Below the pieces are notes generated by a model that searched no databases, was not told the origin of the DNA, and worked only from the letters and a program-made list of their open reading frames with translations. A program made the translations under genes and the position numbers. Below, one piece after another: positions 47,453-57,538 of a stretch of 64,000 nucleotides of DNA. The first letter of the stretch is position 1. Every line of letters begins with the position of its first letter. Origin of the DNA: an uncultured beta proteobacterium (GTDB taxonomy: Bacteria; Pseudomonadota; Gammaproteobacteria; Burkholderiales; Burkholderiaceae_C); the NCBI GenBank assembly GCA_903906695.1, contig CAIVLG010000102.1, forward strand, positions 1 through 64,000, in the 5' to 3' direction.

Positions 47453-47977
47453 TCAGGAGCGGCTGCGCCCGGCTTGCCGCCAGAGCAAGGCCGCGGCCAG
47501 AATGATGAAAGCACTGAAGCATACGAACGACCAGTTGGCAAGAGAGCCTCCGAGAAAGGTCCAATCCACCTTGCTGCAGTCGCCGCTGCCCCTGAAGATC
47601 ATCGGAATGGCACGCTGCAGTGGAAATGTTTCGATCATCCCGTAAAAATCGCGACCGCAGCTGACAACCTCTGGCGGATACCACTGTAGCCAGCTTTGCC
47701 GGGCTGCGACATAAGCACCGAATGCGGCGCTTGGCAACAGCAGCACAGCGCCGCCCATGTGGATGGTTCTGTTGGCACTGGCACTTGCGAGGCCAGCGAT
47801 GATGGCTACCAATACAACCGCATAGCGCTGAACGATGCACATCGGGCATGGCTCCAGTCCAACCACGTGCTGAAGGTACTGGCCAAATGCCAGCATGACC
47901 AGGCAAAATGCCGCAAGCACAGCCAGAACCGAGCGCGGCGAACGCTTCATCCAATCAGACAATGTCTTGAAGATCAT
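47453..47977 (-). CDS. dsbB: Disulfide bond formation protein B
   Basis: Four TM helices; LEPCPMCIVQRYAVVLVA; VVSCGRDFYGMIETFPLQRAIPMIF. Confidence 0.9.
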   Translation of the reverse strand: MIFKTLSDWMKRSPRSVLAVLAAFCLVMLAFGQYLQHVVGLEPCPMCIVQRYAVVLVAIIAGLASASANRTIHMGGAVLLLPSAAFGAYVAARQSWLQWYPPEVVSCGRDFYGMIETFPLQRAIPMIFRGSGDCSKVDWTFLGGSLANWSFVCFSAFIILAAALLWRQAGRSRS

Positions 47978-48085
47978 TGCAATCCTTTAATGAGAAGACC
48001 ACTGAAATGCAGGCCCGCCCATTGGGTGCTTTCCAGGAAATAAAGTTCCCGCCTCGGCAGGAAGACGCCAACCCGATTCAAACAA

Positions 48086-48316
48086 TCAGCTGGCAGCCTC
48101 GTCAGCCGCCTTGCACGACGGTGAGCAAACGGCCTGTGATTTCCCAAGTATCTTGCGTGTCACCATCTGAGAGCGGGCGCGATGCTTGCCACACAGAAAG
48201 CAGGACATGGTTGCAGCCCCGAAGGAGGTTGCAGCAGTGAAGGGAGAACCCGATACTTTGGATTTGTAACGCAGGCCATCGGCCAGCATTTTGGTTTTGG
48301 TGTCAGCTTTTGCCAT
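48086..48316 (-). CDS. Small hypothetical protein with CxxC...CxxxC zinc-ribbon-like cysteines
   Basis: MSCFLCGKHRARSQMVTRKILGKSQAVCSPSCKAADEAAS. Confidence 0.6.
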   Translation of the reverse strand: MAKADTKTKMLADGLRYKSKVSGSPFTAATSFGAATMSCFLCGKHRARSQMVTRKILGKSQAVCSPSCKAADEAAS

Positions 48317-48399
48317 AACCCTGATTTTACCGCAGTGACGCGCCGGGCGTTAAAGCTTGCTAAAGTTCACCCCTATTCTGGAACTGAAAAGGGCTACAA

Positions 48400-48672
48400 A
48401 TGGCACGTATGGTGAAATGCATCAAGCTGGGCACGGAAGCTGAGGGTCTGGATTTTCCGCCCTACCCTGGCGAACTCGGCAAGCGACTTTGGCAGAGTGT
48501 CAGCAAGCAAGCCTGGGCCGACTGGCTCAAGCACCAGACCATGCTGGTCAACGAAAACCGGCTCAATCTGGCAGACGCCCGTGCCCGCCAATACCTGGCA
48601 CGACAGATGGAAAATCATTTCTTCGGCAGCGGTGCCGACGCTGCTCAAGGCTACGTGCCGCCCACTGCATAG
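48400..48672 (+). CDS. Fe(2+)-trafficking / oxidative damage protection protein YggX
   Basis: [76 protein letters not shown]. Confidence 0.96.
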   Translation: MARMVKCIKLGTEAEGLDFPPYPGELGKRLWQSVSKQAWADWLKHQTMLVNENRLNLADARARQYLARQMENHFFGSGADAAQGYVPPTA

Positions 48673-48693
48673 GTCAGTTGAACGGATCGAGTC

Positions 48694-49602
48694 ATGATCT
48701 TGGTTGCCGGTTCTGCCAACCTCGACTTTGTCGTTCGCGCGCCCCACATTCCAGCGCCGGGTGAAACGGTACTCGGACGAGACTTCAAGACTTTTCCGGG
48801 CGGCAAAGGCGCCAATCAGGCAGTGGCTTGTGCACGCGCGGGTTGCGCCACGACACATATGTTGTTGGCGCTGGGCGAGGATGCCTATGCGGCACCACTG
48901 GAAGCCTCGCTGAAAGCGGCCGGCGTGCATCTGCACACGGTTCGGGTGAAAGATCAGTCCACTGGCACTGCCTTCATCTGTGTCGCGGACGACGCCGAGA
49001 ACGCCATCACGGTGGCACCGGGCGCAAATTATTCTTTGTCAGCGTCGGACTTGCCGCCGCTTACGGGCTTTACCCATCTGCTGCTACAGCTCGAAATCCC
49101 CCTGGAAACGGTGATGGCTTACGCGAAGGCGGCCAGAATGCAAGGGATCACGGTCGTTCTGAACGCGGCACCAGCGCAATCACTTCCCCGGCAACTGCTG
49201 GCGCTGATCGACGTGCTGATCGTGAATCAGGGCGAACTCGCTGCCATCACTCAGCATCAGGGCAGTATCTTGGAGTCGCTTGAGCGAATCGACGTCCCCT
49301 GTAGCGTGGTGACATTGGGTCGGCAGGGTTGCTGTGCCCGGTCGTCCGGTGTTCTATCCAGCCAAGCGGCATTTGAAGTGACGACAATCGACAGCACCGG
49401 CGCTGGCGACACCTTCTGTGGCACCCTGGTGGCGGCGCTCAGTCGCGGCGAGAGTCTGTCGCAGGCGATGCGACTGGCCAGCGCCGCCGCCGCGCTGGCC
49501 TGCACTCGCCTGGGCGCTCAAACCAGCATACCCACACAATCCGAAGTCAACACTTTCTTGTCCCGGCATGACGGCATCACCCAGCATCAAAGTCATTTAT
49601 GA
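48694..49602 (+). CDS. rbsK: Ribokinase
   Basis: ILVAGSANLDFVVRAPHIPAPGETVLGRDFKTFPGGKGANQAVACARAG ... TIDSTGAGDTFCGTLVAALSRG. Confidence 0.92.
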   Translation: MILVAGSANLDFVVRAPHIPAPGETVLGRDFKTFPGGKGANQAVACARAGCATTHMLLALGEDAYAAPLEASLKAAGVHLHTVRVKDQSTGTAFICVADDAENAITVAPGANYSLSASDLPPLTGFTHLLLQLEIPLETVMAYAKAARMQGITVVLNAAPAQSLPRQLLALIDVLIVNQGELAAITQHQGSILESLERIDVPCSVVTLGRQGCCARSSGVLSSQAAFEVTTIDSTGAGDTFCGTLVAALSRGESLSQAMRLASAAAALACTRLGAQTSIPTQSEVNTFLSRHDGITQHQSHL

Positions 49603-50530
49603 CACAGACCCCGGTGTCGATGACGCCATGGCGCTGTATTTTGCGCTGGCGCACCCTGCAATCGACCTGCTTGGCATCGGTACCACGTTTGGCAACGTCA
49701 CGGTGGACCAGGCAGCGATCAATGCCCTGTATCTGACCGAACTCGCCGGAAAGAAGATTCCAGTCACAAAAGGCATTGGCAGCCCTTTGCGCCTGCCGAT
49801 GCACGCGCCGCCAGTCCACATACATGGCGCTGATGGACTCGGGAACCTGCCCGTGCGCATACCGGTCAAGGGCCGTCTCGAGCCGCGGTCATCGGCCCAG
49901 TTCATCGTCGATATGGCGCGCGAATACCCGGGTGAAATCACTGTGGTCGCGGTCGCTCCGCTGGGCAATCTGAGCCTGGCTCTCGAATTGGAGCCGGGTC
50001 TGCCGCAGTTGCTGCGCCAGGTCATCTTGATGGGCGGCACGCTGAGCGAGCCGGGTAATGTGTCGCCGGTGGCCGAAGCCAACATCTGGTGCGACCCGCA
50101 CGCCGCAGACCATGTCTTTCGCGCCGGATGGAAGCTGGCCATGGTGGGACTCGACGTCACCCACCGCGTCATCCTGCCGCTGTCACTGTTTGAGAGACTG
50201 GCCCAGCGACAGCAGCACCCGGCGACCGATACCCTGCTTCATGCAGTGCGTTTTTACTCACGGTTTTACAGCCAACGACACGCGCGGATGGCCGAAATTC
50301 AAGGCTGCTTTGGGCACGATGTACTTGCCTTCATCTATCTTGTCTGCCCCGAGTTGTTCACGACCGAGCCGGGCAGAATCAGTGTCACCACCGAAGGGCC
50401 TGCACTCGGGCAAACGGTTCTTGACCGTGACTCTCACTCGTCTCAGTCAAAAGCCTGTGTTCAGGTTGACACCCAGGCCTGTGTCGCCGCATTCGAGCGA
50501 ACCTTGATGCGCCCGTGGCTCGCCTCGTGA
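49568..50530 (+). CDS. Inosine-uridine-type nucleoside hydrolase
   Basis: KVIYDTDPGVDDAMALYFALAHPAIDLLGIGTTFGNVTVDQAAINALYLTEL ... VILMGGTLSEPGNVSPVAEANIWCDPHAADHVF. Confidence 0.93.
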   Translation: MTASPSIKVIYDTDPGVDDAMALYFALAHPAIDLLGIGTTFGNVTVDQAAINALYLTELAGKKIPVTKGIGSPLRLPMHAPPVHIHGADGLGNLPVRIPVKGRLEPRSSAQFIVDMAREYPGEITVVAVAPLGNLSLALELEPGLPQLLRQVILMGGTLSEPGNVSPVAEANIWCDPHAADHVFRAGWKLAMVGLDVTHRVILPLSLFERLAQRQQHPATDTLLHAVRFYSRFYSQRHARMAEIQGCFGHDVLAFIYLVCPELFTTEPGRISVTTEGPALGQTVLDRDSHSSQSKACVQVDTQACVAAFERTLMRPWLAS

Positions 50531-50748
50531 AGCAACACTCCGGCAGTCTTATTCTTGTGGCGTATATCAACATCACAAGAATGTAGTTTGCACAATGAGC
50601 CATAGGCTTTAGAGTTCACCCCGAAGCGCAACTTGGTTCACATCCAGTCCGGCTTTATCGACTGCGCGCCGGTTCGCCGGCACACCTTGCACCCGCGTTG
50701 CCGTCATCGGCCGCCATAACTGTTTGAAAACTCCGGTCAGCAAAACCC

Positions 50749-52527
50749 ATGTACCAATACACCGACTTTGACCGGCAGTTTGTCCGACAGCGCGCCGCGC
50801 AATACCGCGACCAACTCGAGCGAAACCTCGCGGGACAACTCAGTGACGATGACTTTCGACCCCTGCGTCTGCAAAACGGCTGGTATGTGCAACGCCATGC
50901 ACCGATGCTGCGCGTCGCCGTGCCCTACGGCGAATTGTCCAGCGCGCAACTGCGAGTGCTGGCCCGGATTGCACGCGAATACGACCAACCGCAAGCGCAG
51001 GTTTACCAGAAGGCACAGAGCGCTCAGGCCAAACTTGGAACTGTCGCCCTGCCGACCGGCTATGCCCACTTCACGACGCGCCAGAACCTGCAATACAACT
51101 GGATTGCGCTGGAACAAAGCGCCGATGTGATGGACTTGCTGGCCTCGGTCGATATGCACGGAATTCAGACCAGCGGCAACTGCATACGCAATATCACCAG
51201 CGATGAACGCGCCGGCATTGCGGTCGACGAATTTGCTGATCCACGTCCATTTTGCGAGATCCTGCGTCAATGGAGCACCCTGCACCCGGAGTTTGCCTAT
51301 CTGCCGCGCAAGTTCAAGATCGCCGTCTCAGGCGCCCGCGAAGACCGCGCCGCCACCGCCTGGCATGATGTCGGCCTGCGCCTGCGGCACGACGCCAGTG
51401 GCGTGCTCGGCTTCGAAGTACGGGTCGGCGGCGGCATGGGCCGTACACCGATGATTGCCAGCACCCTTCGCGACTTCCTTCCCTGGAATCAGATCCTGAA
51501 TTACCTGGAAGCCGTGGTACGCGTCTACAACCGCTGGGGTCGCCGTGACAATATGTACAAGGCGCGCATCAAGATCCTGGTCAAAGCCGAGGGCCAGCGC
51601 TTTGCCGACGAAGTCGAGACTGAATACCAGCAAATTCTGACGCTCGATGGCGCACCCCACACGATCACGCAGGCGGAACTGGAGCGCGTAAGGAACTCGT
51701 TTGTACCGCCAGAGCGCTCCAAAGCCGATGCTCTGGCTACCCCATTGACTAACGCCTGGTCTGAAGGCGACAAGCTCGAATACATCCGCTGGCTGAAACA
51801 AAACGTCGCTGCGCACAAGGATCCCGAACTGCGCGCTGTCACGCTGTCGTTCAAGCGCCTGGGCTACGCCCCAGGTGACGCTACTGCCGCTCAACTCGAT
51901 TCCTCGGCTGCACTGGCAGACCGTTTCTCGGCCAGCGAGGCACGTGTGACCCACGACCAGAACCTGCTGCTGCCCTGGGTGCGCGCCGATCAATTGCCCG
52001 ATCTCTGGCAAGCGGCGCGCGCGGTCGGTCTGGCCCGCTCCAATATTCGCCTCTTGACCGACATGATCGCCTGTCCCGGTGGCGATTTTTGCGCGCTCGC
52101 CAACGCCCGTTCGATCCCCATTGCGCAGGCCATTGCCGAGCGTTACCAGGACATGGATGAACTGCACGACCTCGGCGAAATTGATCTGCACATCAGCGGC
52201 TGCATCAACTCCTGCGGCCACCACCACAGCGGCCACATCGGCGTGCTCGGCGTCGACAAGGACGGCCGCGAGTGGTACCAGGTTTCACTCGGCGGATCAG
52301 ACGGTTCGACCCTGAGCGGAGCGGCGCTGGCGGGCAAGGTGGTGGGCCCGTCGTTCGAGGCCGCCGAAGTACCCGACGTGATTGAGGCTGTGCTCAATGC
52401 CTACCGTCGCGAACGAGAAATGGGCGAAACTTTTATCGCCACTTTGCGTCGCGTTGGGATCGAAGCCTTCAAGCAGGCCGCCAACAGCGTGCGCCAACCG
52501 CTGACGCCCGAGCTTGAATCCCGCTGA
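50749..52527 (+). CDS. cysI: Sulfite/nitrite reductase hemoprotein (assimilatory CysI/NirA-type)
   Basis: FTTRQNLQYNWIALEQSADVMDLLASVDMHGIQTSGNCIRNI ... ACPGGDFCALANARSIPIAQAI ... HISGCINSCGHHHSGHIGVLG (FeS/siroheme cysteines). Confidence 0.93.
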   Translation: MYQYTDFDRQFVRQRAAQYRDQLERNLAGQLSDDDFRPLRLQNGWYVQRHAPMLRVAVPYGELSSAQLRVLARIAREYDQPQAQVYQKAQSAQAKLGTVALPTGYAHFTTRQNLQYNWIALEQSADVMDLLASVDMHGIQTSGNCIRNITSDERAGIAVDEFADPRPFCEILRQWSTLHPEFAYLPRKFKIAVSGAREDRAATAWHDVGLRLRHDASGVLGFEVRVGGGMGRTPMIASTLRDFLPWNQILNYLEAVVRVYNRWGRRDNMYKARIKILVKAEGQRFADEVETEYQQILTLDGAPHTITQAELERVRNSFVPPERSKADALATPLTNAWSEGDKLEYIRWLKQNVAAHKDPELRAVTLSFKRLGYAPGDATAAQLDSSAALADRFSASEARVTHDQNLLLPWVRADQLPDLWQAARAVGLARSNIRLLTDMIACPGGDFCALANARSIPIAQAIAERYQDMDELHDLGEIDLHISGCINSCGHHHSGHIGVLGVDKDGREWYQVSLGGSDGSTLSGAALAGKVVGPSFEAAEVPDVIEAVLNAYRREREMGETFIATLRRVGIEAFKQAANSVRQPLTPELESR

Positions 52528-52538
52528 CAAAGTCGATC

Positions 52539-52946
52539 ATGAAACTGTTGAACACTTCAGCCCATACTGCAGCCGCGCCCGATGCTGCCTTTATGGCACT
52601 TTCAAACGATGCCGATCCACGCGCACTGAACCTTCAGGGCGTCCACCGCATCGACTTGCATTTTCCGAAATTCACCGACGGTCGAGCCTTCAGTCAGGCG
52701 TTTCTGCTGCGCCGGCGTCTGGGTTTCAAGGGAGAAATCCGCGCCACGGGTGACGTGCTGATCGACCAGCTGCTGCAAATGAAACGCAGCGGCTTTGATA
52801 CAGTCGTGCTGCGCTCGGACCAGGACGCCGCCCAGGCGCAGCGCCAATTGGATCGCTACACCGCTTTTTACCAGGGTGACGCCGTGACGCCGTATCCCCT
52901 CTTCGCGAGCAGGACCAAGCCGATCCGCTCTGGAGCCGCAACATGA
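52539..52946 (+). CDS. DUF934 family protein of the sulfate assimilation operon
   Basis: GVHRIDLHFPKFTDGRAFSQAFLLRRRLGFKGEIRATGDVLIDQLLQMKRSGFDTVVLRSDQ; ATGA overlap with cysH. Confidence 0.85.
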   Translation: MKLLNTSAHTAAAPDAAFMALSNDADPRALNLQGVHRIDLHFPKFTDGRAFSQAFLLRRRLGFKGEIRATGDVLIDQLLQMKRSGFDTVVLRSDQDAAQAQRQLDRYTAFYQGDAVTPYPLFASRTKPIRSGAAT

Positions 52947-53704
52947 GGGCGATCGATCGTCACGCCCGGACGTCGAGTGATTTTGATGCCAAGTTGGCCC
53001 AAACCGAAACGTTGTTGCGTCGGGCAGCCAGCGACTACGCACCGACCGGCTCTGCAGGCGACCCCAAGGTCACGCAAGCCTCCAGTCTGGGTGCGGAAGA
53101 CGTCGTGATCACCTACCTCATCAACTCGATGGCGCTCGATATTCCAATCTTTGTGCTCGACACCGGTGCCCTGCACGCGCAAACGCTGCAGTTGTTAGAG
53201 CACACCCAGCAGCAATCCCGGGCACCGGTCGAAGTGTTCAAACCCCGAGCCGATTCCGTGCAGCAGTTCCTGGCACGCGAAGGGCCCGACGCCATCTTCA
53301 AGAGCGTTGCCCAGCGCATGGCCTGCTGCCAGATTCGGAAAACGGAGCCGCTGGCTCGCGCGCTGCACGGCAAGACGGCCTGGATCACGGGCCTACGACG
53401 CGAGCAATCCGGCACACGCGCCGAGGTACCTCTGATCGACACAACGGACCCGGCGCGTGTCAAGATCAACCCGCTGGCCTATTGGACCTGGGGCGACGTC
53501 TGGCACTTCATCGCCACGCATCGCGTGCCCTACAACCCGCTGCATGACGAGTTCTACCCCAGCATCGGTTGCGCACCCTGTACCCGCGCTATCAGCCTGG
53601 GCGAGGATTTTCGCGCCGGGCGCTGGTGGTGGGAGGATGACACGGCCAAGGAATGCGGCCTGCATGTCAGCGCGTCCATGAACCTTGCAACAAGCCACGA
53701 ATGA
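52943..53704 (+). CDS. cysH: Phosphoadenylyl/adenylyl-sulfate reductase
   Basis: TQASSLGAEDVVITYLINSMALDIPIFVLDTGALHAQTLQL ... RMACCQIRKTEPLARAL ... ITGLRREQSGTRA ... SIGCAPCTRAISLGEDFRAGRWWWE (CC and CxxC indicate the APS-reductase type). Confidence 0.93.
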   Translation: MRAIDRHARTSSDFDAKLAQTETLLRRAASDYAPTGSAGDPKVTQASSLGAEDVVITYLINSMALDIPIFVLDTGALHAQTLQLLEHTQQQSRAPVEVFKPRADSVQQFLAREGPDAIFKSVAQRMACCQIRKTEPLARALHGKTAWITGLRREQSGTRAEVPLIDTTDPARVKINPLAYWTWGDVWHFIATHRVPYNPLHDEFYPSIGCAPCTRAISLGEDFRAGRWWWEDDTAKECGLHVSASMNLATSHE

Positions 53705-54672
53705 GCGCTCACATGAATTCCCGTATCAACCCTGAACTACTGCAGTCCGGCAGCCACTCGCAAGGCCTTGATCACCTGAGCAATACGCACCTCGATGCGC
53801 TCGAAGAAGAAACCATCTTTATCCTGCGCGAAGTCGCCGCCGCTTTCGAGCGACCGACCCTGCTTTTCTCCGGTGGCAAGGATTCACTGGTGATGCTCAA
53901 GTGCGCTGAGAAGGCCTTTGGCATCGGCCGCATTCCCTACCCGCTGCTGATGATCGACACCGGGCACAACTTCCCCGAAGTGACCGATTTTCGCGATTCA
54001 CGCGCCCGCGAATTGCAAGCACATCTCATTGTGCGAAGTGTGGAAGACTCGATGGCCCGCGGCAGCGTGCGTCTGGCGCATCCGGGTGAGTCGCGCAATG
54101 TGCACCAGTCGGTCACCCTGCTGGAGGCAATCGACGAGTTCCGCTTCGACGCGCTGATTGGCGGCGCCCGCCGCGACGAGGAAAAGGCACGCGCCAAGGA
54201 GCGCATCTTCTCGCACCGCGACTGCTTCGGCCAATGGCAGCCCAAGTCGCAACGCCCTGAGTTGTGGACCCTGTTCAATACCCGGCTGCAAAGCGGCGAA
54301 CATTTTCGCGTGTTCCCGATTTCCAACTGGACCGAACTCGATGTCTGGCAATACATCGAGCGCGAGCAAATTGCCCTGCCCTCGCTCTACTATACGCACC
54401 AGCGCAAGGTGGTGCAGCGCAAAGGCCTGCTGGTCAGCGTCACCGAACTGACCCCGCCCGTCGAAGGCGAAGTTATCGAGTCGCGCCAAGTGCGTTTTCG
54501 CACCGTAGGGGACATCACCTGCACCTGCCCGGTGGACAGCCTGGCAGCCACAGCGACCGAAGTCGTGATTGAAACACTGGCCTCCTCGCTCAGCGAACGC
54601 GGCGCCACGCGTATGGACGACCGCACCTCCGAAGCTTCGATGGAGAAACGCAAGAAGGATGGCTACTTCTGA
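53701..54672 (+). CDS. cysD: Sulfate adenylyltransferase subunit 2
   Basis: LSNTHLDALEEETIFILREVAAAFERPTLLFSGGKDSLVMLKCAEKAF; ATGA overlap with cysH. Confidence 0.95.
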   Translation: MSAHMNSRINPELLQSGSHSQGLDHLSNTHLDALEEETIFILREVAAAFERPTLLFSGGKDSLVMLKCAEKAFGIGRIPYPLLMIDTGHNFPEVTDFRDSRARELQAHLIVRSVEDSMARGSVRLAHPGESRNVHQSVTLLEAIDEFRFDALIGGARRDEEKARAKERIFSHRDCFGQWQPKSQRPELWTLFNTRLQSGEHFRVFPISNWTELDVWQYIEREQIALPSLYYTHQRKVVQRKGLLVSVTELTPPVEGEVIESRQVRFRTVGDITCTCPVDSLAATATEVVIETLASSLSERGATRMDDRTSEASMEKRKKDGYF

Positions 54673-55976
54673 TGTTTGAAACCAAGAGTGACACCCAGTC
54701 CGCGCTGCGTTTCATCACCTGTGGCTCGGTTGATGATGGCAAGAGTACCCTGATCGGGCGCCTGCTGCTCGACAGCAAATCGCTGCTGACGGATCAGTTG
54801 GCCGGCGCTTGCACGAGCGGTGAAGTCGACCTTGCCCGATTCACCGATGGTCTGTCCGCCGAGCGCGAGCAAGGCATCACGATCGACGTGGCCTACCGCT
54901 ACTTCAACACCGCACAGCGAAAATTCATCATTGGCGATGCACCGGGCCACGAGCAATACACCCGCAACATGGTCACTGCTGCGTCAAGCGCCGACGCCGC
55001 CGTGGTCCTGGTCGATGCGACCAAGCTGCAGTGGCAAAGCGATTCGCTGGCCTTGCTGCCCCAGACGCGGCGCCACACTCTGCTGCTCAATCTGCTGCGC
55101 GTGCCTTCAATCGTGTTTGCAGTCAACAAACTCGATGCGCTGGAAGACTCGGGGCAAGGACTGCCGACAGGACAGGCAGCGCTGGCGTTTGCCAACATCC
55201 GTCAGGCGCTCAATGTATTTGCGCAGGCGGCAGGAATCCGCGCGACGGCGGTTGTGCCGATCTCTGCACTCAAGGGCCACAATGTAGTGCAACCGGCGCA
55301 TGGGTGGTGTGACTACCAGGGTCCAAGCCTGCTGGAACTTCTGGAACAGTTACCCGTTACCCCGCCCGACATCAACCTGCCCCTCGCCTTCCCGGTGCAG
55401 TGGGTCGAGAAGTTTTCATCGTCGAGCGACACCTCGCAAGGTCGCCGAATCTACTGGGGACGCCTGGCTACTGGCAGCATTGAGCCAGGCCGGGAAATTT
55501 CGATTCTGCCCAGTGGGCAGACCGCCATCGTGTCGCAGGTACTACGCCACACGCGCCAGAGCGGAGCGGTGCAGGCAGGCCACAGCGCCGGCCTGGTGCT
55601 GGATCGGGAAGTGGATATCTCGCGCGGTGACTGGCTGCTGGCGACCAAATCCGATCAGTTTCAGATCAATCGCCAAATCAGCACCACCGTGGCCTGGCTG
55701 GACGAAGAACCGCTGGTTGCCGGCAGAGTCTATTGGGCGTTGCACGGACATCGCTGGGTCAAAGCCAAAGTCAGTCGCATCGCTCATGCACTTGACATTC
55801 ACACGCTGGCGCAAACCGATGCCACCCGGCTCGATACCAATGCCATCGGTCAGGTCGAACTGGCGCTGCAGGAAGCCATTGCGACCTTGCCCTACAAACG
55901 CTCCCGCGCCCTGGGCTCGCTGGTGTTGGTTGACACCGCTTCGCACAAGACAGCGGGCGCCGTGCTGATCAATTAA
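54672..55976 (+). CDS. cysN: Sulfate adenylyltransferase subunit 1 (GTPase)
   Basis: LRFITCGSVDDGKSTLIGRLLLDSKSLLTDQ ... EREQGITIDVAYRYFNTAQRKFIIGDAPGHEQYTRNMVTAAS. Confidence 0.95.
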   Translation: MFETKSDTQSALRFITCGSVDDGKSTLIGRLLLDSKSLLTDQLAGACTSGEVDLARFTDGLSAEREQGITIDVAYRYFNTAQRKFIIGDAPGHEQYTRNMVTAASSADAAVVLVDATKLQWQSDSLALLPQTRRHTLLLNLLRVPSIVFAVNKLDALEDSGQGLPTGQAALAFANIRQALNVFAQAAGIRATAVVPISALKGHNVVQPAHGWCDYQGPSLLELLEQLPVTPPDINLPLAFPVQWVEKFSSSSDTSQGRRIYWGRLATGSIEPGREISILPSGQTAIVSQVLRHTRQSGAVQAGHSAGLVLDREVDISRGDWLLATKSDQFQINRQISTTVAWLDEEPLVAGRVYWALHGHRWVKAKVSRIAHALDIHTLAQTDATRLDTNAIGQVELALQEAIATLPYKRSRALGSLVLVDTASHKTAGAVLIN

Positions 55977-56015
55977 AATCCCGCGTTCTGATCTATTTGC
56001 CGCATATTCTCCAAC

Positions 56016-56345
56016 ATGACACATACCGTCACCGAAGCCTGTATCAAATGCAAGTACACCGATTGCGTGGACGTGTGCCCCGTCGATTGCTTTCGCGAGG
56101 GCCCCAATTTCCTGACCATCGACCCTGACGAGTGCATCGACTGCGCGGTATGCATTCCGGAATGCCCGGTCAATGCAATATACGCCGAGGAAGACGTGCC
56201 CGCAGATCAAAGGCACATGACCCAGCTCAATGCCGAACTGGCCAAGTTGCCGAGCTGGAAAGGCATAAGCAAACGAAAGGCGCCGCTGCCGGATGCCGAC
56301 GAATGGAAAGACAAGACGGACAAGCTGAAGCACCTGATCCGCTGA
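56016..56345 (+). CDS. fdxA: 7Fe ferredoxin (FdxA)
   Basis: [62 protein letters not shown]. Confidence 0.95.
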   Translation: MTHTVTEACIKCKYTDCVDVCPVDCFREGPNFLTIDPDECIDCAVCIPECPVNAIYAEEDVPADQRHMTQLNAELAKLPSWKGISKRKAPLPDADEWKDKTDKLKHLIR

Positions 56346-56380
56346 CCGCCTGCCTCGCCTTAGCCCATACCCATTCTTTC

Positions 56381-57445
56381 GTGCGTAACCATCAAGATCC
56401 GCTGGAAACCGACGCCGTCATCGTCGGTGCCGGCCCGGTAGGGCTGTTTCAAGTGTTCGAACTCGGCCTGCTTGAAATCAAAGCCCACGTCGTCGATTCG
56501 CTGGCTTATCCGGGCGGTCAGTGCATTGAGTTGTATCCGGACAAGCCGATTTACGATATCCCGGCCATCCCTGTATGTACTGGCCGGGAACTCACAAACA
56601 ACCTGCTGGAACAGATCAAGCCCTTTGGCGCCACCTTTCACTATGGTCAGGAAGTCACCGTGGTTGAAAGACAGACCGATGGCCGTTTCTTTGTAGAGAC
56701 CTCCAAAGGCACCCGTTTTCTGACAAAAACCATCTTCCTCGCAGCCGGCGTCGGAGCGTTCCAGCCGCGCACCTTAAAGATCGATGGTCTGGAGACCTTT
56801 GAAGATTCACAACTCTTTTACCGCGTGCGCAATCCGACTGATTTTGCCGGCAAGAACCTGGTCATCGTGGGTGGCGGCGACTCGGCCCTGGACTGGGCGC
56901 TTGATTTTGTCTCGGACAGCGCGCATAAGGCAGAAAGCGTCATCCTGGTGCACCGACGCGACGGCTTCAAGGCGGCCCCGGCCAGTGTGGCAAAAATCAG
57001 GGAGTTGTGCGACGCGATGCAGATGCAGTTCATGGTCGGCCAGATCGCGGGCTACGAGGAAAAAGAAGGTGTGCTGACCAGCGTCAAGGTCACGGGCGCT
57101 GATGGGGTGACCCGCATCGTGCCGCTGGACGTTCTGCTGGTATTTTTTGGCCTATCCCCGAAACTGGGTCCGATCGCCGATTGGGGACTTGACATCGAGC
57201 GCAAGCAACTCACGGTCGATACCGAAAAGTTTTCCACCAGTGAGCCCGGCATCTTTGCAATCGGCGACATCAACATCTACCCCGGCAAGAAGAAGCTGAT
57301 CCTGAGCGGGTTCCACGAATGCGCGTTGGCCGCGTTTGCGGCTATGTCCATCATCTCCCCCGAAAAAAAGGTTTTCCTGCAGTACACCACGACCAGCCCC
57401 AAATTGCACAAAGTGCTGGGCGTTGAGTCGCCTGAGTTCGACTGA
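56381..57445 (+). CDS. Thioredoxin reductase-like ferredoxin--NADP reductase
   Basis: [74 protein letters not shown] ... [17 protein letters not shown] start at 56381. Confidence 0.92.
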   Translation: MRNHQDPLETDAVIVGAGPVGLFQVFELGLLEIKAHVVDSLAYPGGQCIELYPDKPIYDIPAIPVCTGRELTNNLLEQIKPFGATFHYGQEVTVVERQTDGRFFVETSKGTRFLTKTIFLAAGVGAFQPRTLKIDGLETFEDSQLFYRVRNPTDFAGKNLVIVGGGDSALDWALDFVSDSAHKAESVILVHRRDGFKAAPASVAKIRELCDAMQMQFMVGQIAGYEEKEGVLTSVKVTGADGVTRIVPLDVLLVFFGLSPKLGPIADWGLDIERKQLTVDTEKFSTSEPGIFAIGDINIYPGKKKLILSGFHECALAAFAAMSIISPEKKVFLQYTTTSPKLHKVLGVESPEFD

Positions 57446-57538
57446 ATCGCACTGGCAGTTTTCAAATTCGCATTGCAGGCTGGTTCAAGAAGCAAATCTT
57501 TGTCCTGCGCATCGGGTTAAGGCAGTTATGCTTAGCCC

